From assembly GCA_033816765.1 (NCBI GenBank), contig CM066288.1, positions 4,092,001-4,156,000 on the forward strand: a stretch of 64,000 nt of DNA. Reading direction: 5' to 3'. Position numbers and translations under genes: made by a program. The notes under the pieces are model-generated. The model worked only from the letters and a program-made list of their open reading frames with translations, ran no database searches and was not told the origin of the DNA. Within the stretch, counting starts at the first letter, position 1. Every line of letters begins with the position of its first letter. Below are positions 9,825 through 21,071 of the stretch, in pieces. This DNA is from Nothopassalora personata (taxonomy: Eukaryota > Ascomycota > Dothideomycetes > Mycosphaerellales > Mycosphaerellaceae).

Positions 9825-12800
9825 TCATTCCTCGTACTTGATCTCTTCCACACTCGAAGGAGGAACATCTGCACTGTCTTGCGATATCATATCAACAGAT
9901 CCGGTGACTGAAGGCGGTGCGTGGGATGTTCTTGGCCAGTCCTGCCCGCCCGTGGCGAGGACGGCATTGAAGTCAAGGTCCTTCGTAAACCACCTTTCGC
10001 GTCTTGTAGTTGATCTTTGACCTCCTTCTAGCGCACTTCTGGCGGCTCTTGTTGTTCGCGCTCGCTTTGCCTTGCGGCCATCAGCCATTAGAAGATCGAG
10101 TCTATCCCGCTGTTCCTCCAACGCCTGATCGTACTGTACGATCGAGCGGACGTACGGAGCCAGGTCTGTGGCAACAATGTTCAGAGGTCCATCGAAAGCA
10201 GATTGCACCAGACCAGGGTATGCGCCAACGTTGGTCTCAGTTGGCATCGAGACAGCGTCAAAGCAGGAGAATACGCGCCGACTAAGTGGTAACTTTTCGT
10301 GAGATTCATGCTGCATGCCACTGTAAACTGCTTGACGACCACCAGCAGGAATTCCCATATCACGAGAAGCAGACAGAGCCGTTGCGAAGAGCATCGATTT
10401 GCTCAAACCACCGTAGTCGATGCATTCGTCTGTCTGTAGAAGAGCCATGCCCTCAATGTAATGTCCGCGAGCTTTGTCCGGCATGTCAGGCTGGGTTGGA
10501 TCTAGGTGGGCGGGGTCTGCACGGCCTGCAGAACAAGAAGAGTCTGCCGCGCTTAGTGCATCTGCGAATCTCGCGAATGAATTGAGTTGTTTGATCTGTA
10601 CTTTGGGATCCGCCGAAGTTGTGGTTTCCGTCAGTGGTAACTGCCCCCAGCCAAGGACGGTGGAAGGCGATAGGTTGACTTCGTCCAGTTTCGAGAACAA
10701 AGACTTTTCCACATCATCGGGAGAATGCTGCAAAAGACCCATACCTTGTCGATATGTCCCTTCGCTTACGATTCGCATTTTCCTCCCTCTGTTGTCGACG
10801 TCGGATCCCGGCGGCCATCTCTGGTAGATCCAGCTCAGTCCCTCTCGAGGGTCACCTATGCCCATTTGACACCAGTAGTCTAGCTCAGATATACTAGCGC
10901 GAAGGTCGCAGCGGTGATGCTTGTAAAGTGACTTCATGGCGGGTCGTTCCAGCAGATGACCCTCGGCAGCGGCAAGCAATAACATGTAATCCGTGGCGAG
11001 GTCGACAGGAGGTGGCGACAAGCGAAGTATTGCATGCAGCGGCATAGCTTGCAGTGGTACGAGGTCTTCATCGTTGCAAGTCATGATGAACGGCCGTTTC
11101 GAGGTCGTGATCAGCTTCAATATTGTAGTCCAGAACTCCTTGTCATCCTTGAAAAGGATGTCGACTTCCTCAAGCAGAATCAGCGATTGCTTCTGTTCCT
11201 TGGGTCCCTTCTGAATAGCTTCTTGTACTGCCTTAACTGCCTTCTGCTTGACGATCTTCTTGGGTTCGGCAGTCTTCGGCTTCGACTGGGCCTTAGGCTT
11301 GAAGAAAGACATCATCTTGCCTTGTCTGCCACTCTCAAGGTCCTTTTGGAATGCCTCGTCAATCCTATTTGAGCACTCAGTGTCGGAGGCCTCGACCAAC
11401 TCTGTGCCGTGATGCTTGACGAGGTGGTTCTCAGTCATGTCGCCGATCTTGTCCAAAACATCGCGTCCACTACGCCGTTCGCTTGAGCTGATTTCGAATA
11501 CCTTGTAGCCCAGTTCCTTGGCAACAGCATATGCTGCAGCCGTCTTGCCGCAGCCATGCGGACCACTGAGCAAGACAGCATTGCCAAGCTTCGCGCCAGT
11601 CTGCGCGACCTGGACAAGACTTTTGAGTGCTCCCCGACTAGAACCCGCATTATCCTCTAGATCTGCGAGCTCACTCATATCATGCAAATCCTCATCGCTG
11701 TCGACCAGGAAATCGTCAAGATCATCAACCTTCTTCTTTCGTTTCTTTTTGGGCTTGTCCATGGCTTTCGGTTTCGCTACTCGATCCGTTGTACTCGCAG
11801 CACGTCCAACGGCTTGCACTGCCAACGAAGTAAGCCACGTTCTGAGGACTTGCATCTCCTTCTCAGGTTGCAGAACTTCAGCACAACACGATGGTGCATA
11901 CTTCTGCGCCCATTGATAGGTTTCTCCCTTCGATTCGTCAAAAGCAGTAAGGATGCTCGGTATTCTGTCATACAATTTCTGCAGAGCGGGATGATGCGCA
12001 TGCTGCGAAGCACGAGTAGAAAGCTCATCCTCGTTAGAATCTGCCAACTCCACAGAGAGTTGGCGCTTGATGCGGTCGGCTATCTCTTCTCCAGAGATGA
12101 GAAGCTTCTGCGGCAGGTGCAGTGATTCGTCAGGCTCGTGAAACCCATCTTCACGAAGTTTGCGGTCCGCCTCAGGCTCTAGCTCGATGGCGAAGCGTGC
12201 AAGGACAGACGCATCTCGCGAGATGGGTAGCCTCGCCTGTTTGCGTTTTGGCTTGGGCAGACGAATGTCAGCGACTGCACTGCTCCCTTCCTTCGATCCC
12301 TGGTTGATATCTCCTCGAACGTGCGCCTGCCCTCTGTCCGGAAATGGTGCTTCTTTTGAACCCGGATGCTTGATCATGAATCTATCACGAAGCAGCGCCG
12401 AATGGAAAACCGCAGTCTCATTTGACTGAGACTCGTGTACCCTGTCGGAGAAAGCTTCCACTCGCAACTTGCCAGGAGTGACCGCACTGGCTTTGCGTGG
12501 AGATTCCTTCTTGGGAGGAGGGGGCACTTCCTTCTTGCCAGCGAAGAATGGATGCGTGGCCTTCGGCTTTCGTGGTGTACGTTTCTTCGGCGTTGTCTTC
12601 GGTTTCGTGGTAGTAATGGACTCAGAGCTATTTAGGACTCGATCGATCCTCTCACCAATCTCTTGGCGGCGTCCTTCATTCTGCCCGTATCTGCAGACTA
12701 CCACAAGTTGCGAGCTCGGGCTCACAGCTGCCGACTTCCTCTTCCTGCCACGTTTTTTCGGCGTTTCCGGCTTGGGCTCGTCCGATTGCTTAGTCTTCTT

Positions 12801-13476
12801 TGTGGGTGGCGAGCTGAACTTGCCATTGGCATTGAGCTTCAGAACCTTTTTCGGTGGAGTCATAGTCTCGAGCACACCTGCGCTGGTTTCTGGTATGACC
12901 ATACCTTCGGATGTTCGTAGCATGTCCGCAGTTCCTATTGTGGGTAGAGGTGAAGAAGCAGGTATTATGACTCGTGGCGACGATGACCGCTTAGGTGTAC
13001 TCGGTGGTAGTGGTGCCTCCTCTGAGACCGCTGATGCACCAACCTCTGCAGATTCATTCTCGTTCGTGCGTCGCCTCTTCCGCCGGGCAGTGTTAAGATC
13101 AGGCTCGGACGCGCATACTTCAACGACTTCCCCGGGAGCCGTTGGAGCTGCCCTCTTCGCATTCACAATGTCTCCCAAAGTCCGCTGTGTCTTACGCCTC
13201 GAAGGTTCTTGGTCATTGTTCTTTTTCCGTCTCTTGCTGGTGGTCCGCTTTGGCTTCTCCTGTGGCTCATCGTCTGCCTCGTCCGCAACATACTCGTCAT
13301 CGTCAGCTCGTTGATAGAAGATTGCCGGCTGATGATTTATGGCTGCTTTGCAAGTCAGTGATCCGACTCGACTGTATGAGGAGATGGCCACTCCCACCAT
13401 TTGCTTTCGCGAAGAACGGGTGGACGTTCCTCTCGCCATCTGCTTTCATGGCAGGTAACACTGCAACTGCTGCCAT
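9825..13476 (-). CDS. ELG1: ELG1/ATAD5-like subunit of an alternative RFC complex (PCNA unloader)
   Basis: AAA+ ATPase that with Rfc2-5 removes PCNA from DNA after replication. I prefer two exons, 13398-13476 and 9825-13342, giving 1198 aa from an ATG at 13476; exon 1 carries MKADGERNVHPFFAK, and an HPFF element also recurs later (THPFFAGKKE). An alternative is a single exon from an ATG at 13439 in the other frame (1204 aa). Residues 40-450 are basic and disordered with many KRKK-type stretches. The ATPase core starts about residue 620: Walker A GPHGCGKT, then ISSSERRSGRDVLDKIGDMT, and Walker B-like LILLEEVDILF near residue 760. A Lys-rich segment (KPKKKRKKKVDDLDDFLVDS) precedes it. The end is acidic and Tyr/Glu-rich (SVEEIKYEE). 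Divergent with the UTP8-like gene. Confidence 0.88.
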
Positions 13477-13760
13477 TCGAGATGGTGCAACATGCTTGTA
13501 TAGTGGTCTGTAGGGGGTGTAGCCTCGTATTGTGACAACACAAGAGGCGCAAATAACATGTGCATAAGACTCGACTTTCACCCAAAGTCGCGTGTTGCTT
13601 TGCATGACGCGCAGCCGCGCTTTAGACGTGACAGACTTTCGGCTAGATGCAGCTCTCGGCCCGCTCTGCGCTAAGATTTTGCTCGGGAACAGAGGAAGAA
13701 TTCAGATGCCGTACAGTGAGGAATCGCATTGCTTTGCATTGCGACCAATCGCTGTGAACG
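13477..13760. promoter_or_regulatory. Bidirectional promoter region, ELG1 / UTP8-like
   Basis: This 284-bp stretch lies between two divergent genes with replication and ribosome-biogenesis roles. No specific element was identified. Confidence 0.45.
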
Positions 13761-16498
13761 ATGTCGGGAGGGATAGAGGAGCCATACACCATCGCTGCAC
13801 TTGCAAAGCCACTGGATGCCGAACATGGACGGATTGTGGGATCATCGGTCCACAGCATCGCAGGCTCGCGGAAAAGAAAGCGACACGAAGTTGCGGTTGG
13901 CGTCGATGGAGAGAGCGTCAGCATATACAATGTATGTGCAGATGCATTGCAAGCACGCCGTGTGTATACTAACCGCAGCAGACCCAGAATCAAAGCACCG
14001 TCAGCTCTTACGCCCTGCCACCGCAATCCTACCTCGCCGCTCCACCATGTTCCGTCTACTGCAAACGAGCAAAGCCACAGCAACCACAGAGGCAAACATA
14101 TCTGGCGGTATGGGACAGTGTAAGCAGACAGAAGGCGCGTCTTATCAGCATCAAGGAGAATCTTGGCAAGCCTCGAAGCGACGAGCGTGAACCGCGAGCG
14201 CCAACACGACGGGAGCGGAAGCTGCGACATGCGAACGTAGTGGCAGTCGAAGTCGTGCCGGTGGACAACACATTCGGATCAACAGAGAGCGACCAACATG
14301 CTGTCTTGGTGTCTTACAGTAATGGCGACGTGGATTGCCTGCAGGGCGACTTATCGGCTGCCAGGTGGGAGCATAATGGGGCAGGTGACGCAGACGTCTG
14401 CGTCGAATATGCTGTGGTCGTTGAGTACGATGCAGCGAGACGAGGGCTTTTGAAGAATCGCGAGGATGTTCTCGCGATATTGGACTCATCCGCAGATGGA
14501 GTTCAGACCACGAATGGGCCCCCGTTGCTCTGCCAAGTGGCGCGAACCGCCTCCCAAAGATCACTGCGCATCTTCGCCGTGCGCAATACATCTGGCGATC
14601 ACCTGCAAGGTTTTCGATCCTCCCTCGAAGGCATCCTTTCCTACAACCTTCCATCGCGGCACAATACTGGAACGGACGAAGCAAAGTATGAGCTTCATGC
14701 GGCTACTGGGATGCTCTACCAGTGCCTAGGCGGTCGAATGACAGTCTACGATGTATCAGGCACAACGCCTAAAGCCTCATTTGAGCTGGGTCGTCGGGAT
14801 GGTCTCAGCGTGAACAGCTTCATACGCCTGTCATCGGCCACAGTCCTTATTGTGACGTCGGACAAGCTCGCAGTCTACGTTACGAAGTATGGCTCGGTCT
14901 TGAGCTCCTTGCCGTACACCGACCAGACCGTTTCAAGAGTCGACGCGAAGTCAAGATCAGTCTTCACGATCATTACGCACTTCTCAGATCCGGGCATCCT
15001 GGTAGCTCTCTCAGCTAGCAACCTCATTGCCTTCCAGGTCGGTACCATCCTTGACGATGGCCGGAGCATGAAAGCGCAGGAACCTGTACTTTCCGACGTG
15101 CTCGGTAAGGGCAAAGCAGCACTACTGGAAAGCTCTGACTTGAAGGAGAAGAAGAAGCGCAAGTGGGAAGAATGGAAAACAAAAGTCGACGGCTTGTTCG
15201 AGGCCTCCGATGCTGACGGCTTGGAGACTTTCGTCGCAAAGATGCTTAAGCTCGATTCGAAGCCTCAAGACAAGGCTGCAGGAAATCAACCCAATGGCTA
15301 TCACGACACCGATATCGCGCTGTGGGATCTTCCTTCGAACACCTACGACCCTCAGCATGTGGAGACACGGCGTGCTTCGTACTTGCTACAAAAGCTCTTT
15401 GCATGGCGATCACTCACCCGACGGTCTCACCTCAGTGGAAATCTCGAAATCACGCTGCTATCAAGGAATGTCTTGCGGTTCCTGGCCCTGGCTGGTTATC
15501 TTACCACTTCGACAATGCAGCTTGTGCTACCGCCGGCCAGCGGCGATGCAAAGCGGCGTGTAGCTCCTGGTGATATTATGCTGGCTATCGCAAATGCCGA
15601 GCCCAGCCTAATGTTACTGTGCGACCTCATCTCGCTGCGCGTCCATTGGGACCTGCGCGAGATTGTTCAAGGACTGCAAACTCTCATCCGATCATTACAA
15701 GATAAGCAGAACGCCGAGATGGCAGCTGCGCAGCTGACCAACGGTGATTTCGACATGGCCGACGGGGATGTACAATCCGAGCTCGATGCCGTCGAGAAAG
15801 AGCTGGACAAGGCCGAAAGTCTCCTGGAATCTGGCCTTGCCATTCGGGCGCACGCATGTCGCATCTTGCTCAACCGCTTGCAAGCCTTTCCTCAACGAGA
15901 CGTCAAACGGGTGATGCATGAGATGCTCACGCATGCAGATCTCATATTCTTCCTGTGCCTCTTGCGCCTCGAACTTGCCGATGGTGGCTGGACACAAAGG
16001 TATCTTGAGCAGGACGCGAGCGAGGAGGAACCTTTGCTCGATGTGCCGAACGCGCAGGACATCACCGCAAGCAATCTTGCCATCCGAACGATTGCCAACC
16101 TCTTCGACTGCGCTATTGACGCGATTGGTCTCAGTGGGTGGCTCATCGGCCTCAGCGCAGACATCGATGGCACAGAACAGCTTCTCCAGGAATTGAAGAA
16201 CGAAGTCAGCGCCACTGTGGAAGGACTGTTCGAAGCCGAGCTATTGACCAATCTCCTCAGCAATGTCAGGAGGACTGCGGCAGTGCTAGGAGAACAACAG
16301 CGATCTACTCTGAAGCGAAAGCTTCCAACGGACGAGGACGACTGGACTGAAGACAAACTCATGCCGGTGGGTGGTCGTCCTGAGCCTCCAGTCGTGCGTA
16401 CATGGGGTACGAAGGACGGACGAAAGAGCAAAGCCGCGGTCGCTCAGCAAAAGAGCAGAGCGGTGGGCAAGTACTCATTCGAGCAGATCAGGATCTGA
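13761..16498 (+). CDS. UTP8-like small-subunit processome (t-UTP) protein
   Basis: Probable nucleolar factor needed for rDNA transcription and 18S rRNA processing. Two exons, 13761-13931 and 13979-16498, with a 47-nt intron that has a perfect TACTAAC branch site; 896 aa. Exon 1 reads MSGGIEEPYTIAALAKP and a KRKRHE basic patch. After the join come SSYALPPQSYLAAPPCSVY and LAVWDSVSRQKARLI, typical of the N-terminal beta-propeller of Utp8-type proteins. The middle and C-terminus are helical (for example YLLQKLFAWRSLTRRSHLSG, and a LDAVEKELDKAESLLE coil). The end is basic (KSRAVGKYSFEQIRI). The acceptor is a tandem CAGCAG, so mRNAs differing by one Gln are possible. Family assignment is from remembered architecture; another t-UTP such as Utp17/Nan1 is the main alternative. 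Confidence 0.65.
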
Positions 16499-17087
16499 TT
16501 GTGGTGAGAAGGGCGCGGCTTGCTGGCCCTTGAATCGAAGGACACCGGCTGCGAACCAGGTGCAACCTACTACCGGTTATGAGAAACTCGAATCGTCATG
16601 ATTGTCACAAAATTTCTTGCGACTTCACATCATTGCGCACCCAACCGAAGTCCTCCGTCTCTGAGACGCAGCCCATGCAAGCCTTCTTCGACAGCCAAGG
16701 ACATCTTCCACGTGTTGGCCAGAAAGATATCGTGGTTCTGCACGTGTTGCCACCCATGTCGAGGCCAAGACCGTCCCTCTCCCGTTGCCCAGGCGCGCTG
16801 TCTTGAAGCAGTAATTCGCTCATCCTTGACCCTTGCATGGAAGGCTGGGCAGCGTAATAAGTCCATCTCCTAGGCCTTCCACGAGCAGACAAACCAAAGT
16901 TTATTGCAGTCATGGCACCGACCTGCAGGAACGAGCGACTGGCGGAGCCAGGATTTGTGGATGTACAAGAGGCAGGGTAGCTCCCAGAGCTCTCAAAAGT
17001 TCTTGTTTCCTGCGAGAGGTTGGTGTTGTTTCTTTTGCCTCTCCTGCCACCACCACACCCGATAGCCAATGTGCACCGGCGCTCAAC
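16499..17087. other. Intergenic region between UTP8-like gene and secreted phosphodiesterase gene
   Basis: About 590 bp holding the 3' end of one gene and the promoter of the next, both on the plus strand. Minus-strand open frames here are not supported by codon pattern or by any family. Confidence 0.4.
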
Positions 17088-18518
17088 ATGCGCGCTTCGT
17101 CGACAGCCTCGCAGCTCGCTGCGGCATGCATGGTCTTGGGACTGGTTACAGCAGCGCCTGCACCACACAGCGGCTACGGTGGATGGCAGCATTGGGGGAA
17201 GCAATGGAGCGATTGGTGGAAGAGCCACAGTGATGACCACCAGAAGCCTCCACCATACCATCCCGGCAGGCCTGGTCACGAAGCAAAGAAGCTCAATGTA
17301 CAGGTTGGCCCTCGGCCGTACTACTTGGTCGACAACATGGACGAAGGTCCTTTGAAGGACAAGCTGGAGAGCTGCAAAGAAGATGAGAAATCGACGAGCT
17401 CTTTCTCGATCTCGCATCGGGGTGCACCCTTGATGTTTCCCGAGCACAGCAAGCAGAGTTACGAAGCGGCGATCAGAATGGGAGCTGGTGAGTGCATTGG
17501 GAGATAGGTCGTGCTGGAGCTCAGAGCTGACTCTTATCGACTAGGCATCGTGGAGTGCGATGTATCCTTCACGTCCGATCGCGAGCTCGTCTGCCGTCAC
17601 TCAAATTGCGATCTGCACTACACAACCGATCTTCTGGCACACCCTGAACTGGCAGCGAAGTGCTCTCAGCCATTCGTCCCGTATGATGCAGAAACAGGTA
17701 CGCCAGCCAGCGCAAAATGCTGCACTAGCGATATCACACTGTCCGAGTTCAAGTCTCTCTGCGCCGAAATGGAAGCTACAACCTTCAATGCTGTCAACAC
17801 CAGTCAGTATATGGGACGAATTGGATCCACTCCTGGCTGGAGGACCGACATGTTCTCTTACTCCTGCGCTGAGCCAATGTCTCTCAAGGAGCAGATTGCT
17901 CTAGTTGATAGCTACGGTCTGAACTTCACAGCCGAAGCCAAGACTCCAGAGATCGCAATGCCTTTCCAGGGCAACTACACACAAGAAGATTTCGTTCAGC
18001 AGATCGTCGATACGTTCGAGGATGCTGCTGTCGATCCTTCTCAAGTCTGGCTGCAGTCCTTCCTTCCCGATGACATCTTCTACTGGATCGAGAACGCGCC
18101 CGAATATGGTCTCCAAGCCGTCTACCTCGATGAGCGTGCCGACTTGAACGAGACCGGATATGCCACAGCTGTTGCTTCGCTGCCTGAACTCGCCGCTCGA
18201 GGTGTCAAGATCATTGCTCCATCCATTTGGCAACTCGTGACTGCAGACAACGCCACCGGAAAGGTCATTCCATCGACCTATGCCATGGCCGCGCATGAAG
18301 CTGGTTTGGACATCATCACTTGGTCGTTTGAGCGCTCTGGTCCGCTCGAGGTGGATGGCGGAGGCTACTACTATTCGAGTGTGAAAAACTTGATCAACAA
18401 CGATGGCGATGAATTCACTGTGATCGATGTGATTGCGCAGCAAGTCAAGGCTATCAAGATTTTCAGCGATTGGCCGGGTACGAGCACATACTATGCCAAC
18501 TGCTTCGGTCTCGAGTAG
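17088..18518 (+). CDS. Secreted glycerophosphodiester phosphodiesterase family protein
   Basis: Predicted extracellular or cell-wall TIM-barrel enzyme acting on glycerophosphodiesters. Two exons, 17088-17487 and 17545-18518, with a 57-nt GTGAGT...CTAG intron; 457 aa. The start at 17088 opens a signal peptide ([20 protein letters not shown] then TAAPAP). A short Trp/Gly/His-rich linker follows. The GDPD core begins about residue 108 with [17 protein letters not shown], then [20 protein letters not shown] and the next His (CRHSNCDL), the expected HRG, E and D, H order. Later family features include [13 protein letters not shown] and [13 protein letters not shown]. Six or more cysteines fit a secreted form. 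The C-terminus ([11 protein letters not shown]) has no GPI-anchor signal. Confidence 0.85.
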
Positions 18519-19031
18519 ACGCCGTCGCCGAGGAATGATGAACGAAAATCAGCAATGAGATCAAATAGTTGATGACTATAACACGGCTCCATGCACGTCC
18601 ACGCTACTGTGGTGCCACTTCCAAGTCTCGGTGCCGGCTTGCCGTAGTGAATGCATGAAATTGAATGTGTCCAACCAATGCTTTGTGCGTTCGACAGACT
18701 CTTTCGACATAAACATAAGACGCGGATTCCGAGATGATTGCGTTGATTTAGGCAGTGTTGGTTCAAGGAGCTGATAGCTATGGGCTGAAGACGAGGATGG
18801 TCGTACGCCTTTCGAGATGGAAGGTTCGTCGCTAATAGAGAAGGCAGTGAGAGGCTGAAGCTTTCGAAGGAGGAAAGGGCTTTGTGCAGCATCCATTCAT
18901 GCAATGATGCTATTCTATGTAAGATAGAGTGAAGCACTTCGCAGGTTATGATATACAATTCGCAGTCTGAAACACGCTCTAGGGTATCATGTTAAAAAAA
19001 CGCTGTGACGAGAACGCTCATCATACTCCGC
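18519..19031. other. Convergent intergenic region
   Basis: About 510 bp between two convergent genes. I see no coding region and no distinctive structure. Confidence 0.4.
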
Positions 19032-20076
19032 TCAAGCTTCCTCCTTCGACCTATCGGAGACACAAGCTTCAGAAGAAACGAGCTCTCGTGATTCAATCGC
19101 CTCGGGTTCCATCGGCTGCGGCTCCTCTCTCTCGCTCTCTAGCTTGTATTGCCGGTCCTTGCTCGACTTGTCGCGTACGTGAAAGAGCTTGTCCACCCGA
19201 CTGATGATCAACAAGTAGATGATGAAGATCTCAATCATGAAGACGAAGTTGTAAAAGGCAGCCTTCTTCTGATACCAGCCAGGGTTCGAGACTGGTCGAG
19301 GCGCTTCCCAGTTAGCACCAGCCTTGAACCCAGCGCCAAGGACGCAGAGAGTCGCCGAAGCTGTAAGGACCAGGACTTTCTTGGTCCAGCTTCCCTCACC
19401 GAACTCGTCGATTCTCTTTGGCTTTGGCAGGCCAAACGCAACCATCACGATGATTATCGGGACCATCGTGACGATGAGGAGGTAAGTGATCGCCGCAAGC
19501 TGCAGATCTCTCGACACGTGCTGCAAATGCTGATCCAGCGTGTAGAAGCTGATGACGATGAAGGTAATAACCACCATCAGAGCGATCGCGATGAGGAAGA
19601 AGATCACCGCGTACATCGCTTTGAATGCCTTGCTCCAGCCGATATCGGGCTGGCGTGCTCGCATTATCCGCTGCGCTAAGATAAGATTGACGATGTAGAC
19701 GATAAGGATGCCAGCATTGACGAAGATGGAGGACGCAATGGAGAGTGAGATGTTCTGCGGCTTGTAGGTAGCGCCAATTCGCAGACAGCATGTCAAGATG
19801 CGGGCCATGGAGAAACCGAAGAGTAGTCCAGAAAGTGGGAACTTGTGACCTCTTCGATTGTTTCGTTGGAGGATTGTCAAGTTCGATGCAGCGCCACCGA
19901 TGTAGAAGAGAAGGAGGACAGCGAGGACGGGTACATCGGGAAGTTCTGTAGGTCGACCGCCGATGCCTGCTGTAGTTGGAGCGTAGGGAGGCTAGGCAGG
20001 CTGTCAGTAAGGTTGTGCTACTCGCAGTCGACTAACTTACCCCTGAAGGGTGCTGCATGTCTTGGACTGGTGCCAT
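19032..20076 (-). CDS. DUF3112-type fungal multispanning membrane protein
   Basis: Integral membrane protein of unknown function found in filamentous ascomycetes. Two exons, 20041-20076 and 19032-19991, joined across a 49-nt intron (GTAAGT...GCCTAG); 331 aa. Exon 1 codes MAPVQDMQHPSG; exon 2 opens PPYAPTTAGIGGRPTELPDV before the first membrane segment (LAVLLLFYIGGAAS). About seven hydrophobic segments can be counted, with the family-like LTILQRNNRRGHKF loop after the first. The C-terminal 40 residues are cytosolic-looking, charged and Glu-rich. A longer exon 1 from an ATG at 20289 would add a Thr-Ala repeat encoded by the hexanucleotide tract; the short start matches the family better. Convergent with the secreted phosphodiesterase. 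Confidence 0.78.
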
Positions 20077-21071
20077 TCTGACGGTAGGACTGTGGCTCTG
20101 CGCCGTGACTGCAGCTGTAGCTGTAGCTGTAGCTGTAGCTGTAGCTGTAGCTGTAGCTGTGGGCTGCGGTGGTGAGATGCTCTTGGGAGTGCTGGTCGAC
20201 CTTGAAGCACTGGTCGCGTTGAGTTCTCTGTCCACGTGCGTTGGTAGGGTGGCCTTGGCAGTGCTCGCCGCCGTTGGACTTCTCTTCACGTGCAGTGTTG
20301 GGATAACTTTCGAAGCGCTGATCTCTTTGAGCTTTCTGTCCAGGCAGGTGTTGACGTGTCTTTGTTGAACACTGTTGTTGACCCTTGTTCAAATTTTGAA
20401 GGAGGCATGGCATGTATATACTTTCTTCGCAGTCAATAATTGTCAACGCACGACCGAAAGCCCGTCGTGGGATCCAGACAGCAGGCCACGTTCCGTCGCA
20501 GGTCGAGCATGCCACAAGGTGCCTTCCCGTTTGATGGGCCAGTCGCATCCATTTTGACGCCTCTTTGGCTGCATTTGGTATAGTCTCGCTTCGGGCGAAA
20601 ACACGGACGAAGGCTTCAACCTGTTAGGGAGGCAACAGCAAAAAAAACAAAAAAAGAAAGACATTGCTGCAACGCCGTGAGGATGTTAGCCACTGATGCA
20701 CATCTGAGGTATCGCACATGCGTAGATCCGAACTGCTAAGGCTTGATTAGTATGTTATGTAGTTTTCGAGCTCGTGAAAGTTGGCAGGAGAGAAGTCCAT
20801 TCTTCGATGGATTGCAAGGCGACGTGTGAATTGCTTGAGGTGATCGTGTCGACAATGATTGTTTCGACCGCAAGGAGATGTGACGTGCCCTCGGTGGTCG
20901 GCAAGAATCATACGCTAAGCTCGATATGAGCGCGGTAATCTGCGCGCTGAGATAATCGATCGGGACGAACCGCATTTCCGATGCTCCGGGTCACCACAAA
21001 GGACTTCTCTAACTTTCGGTCGAACATTAGAACGAGCGACCAAGCTTCGGTGACGGTTGACAGTAATTGAC
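20077..21071. other. Intergenic region between DUF3112 gene and Zn2Cys6 regulator
   Basis: About 1 kb forming a divergent promoter. It holds an eight-copy hexanucleotide repeat at 20113-20160 and an A-rich run near 20640-20660. No gene was recognised. Confidence 0.45.
20113..20160. repeat. Hexanucleotide microsatellite (AGCTGT)8
   Basis: Eight exact tandem copies of AGCTGT, 48 bp, lie 37 bp upstream of the chosen start of the DUF3112 gene. On the minus strand they read as alternating Thr and Ala codons in frame with that gene, so the tract is either 5' leader or an N-terminal extension. Confidence 0.95.

Noticed and set aside
12469..13314. 281-codon plus-strand open frame
   Set aside because: Antisense to the low-complexity basic part of ELG1; low-complexity Phe/Gly/Ser composition is the complement of Lys/Glu/Pro codons.
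16605..17447. 280-codon minus-strand open frame
   Set aside because: Overlaps the secreted phosphodiesterase 5' exon, whose signal peptide and HRGAP motif are far stronger evidence.
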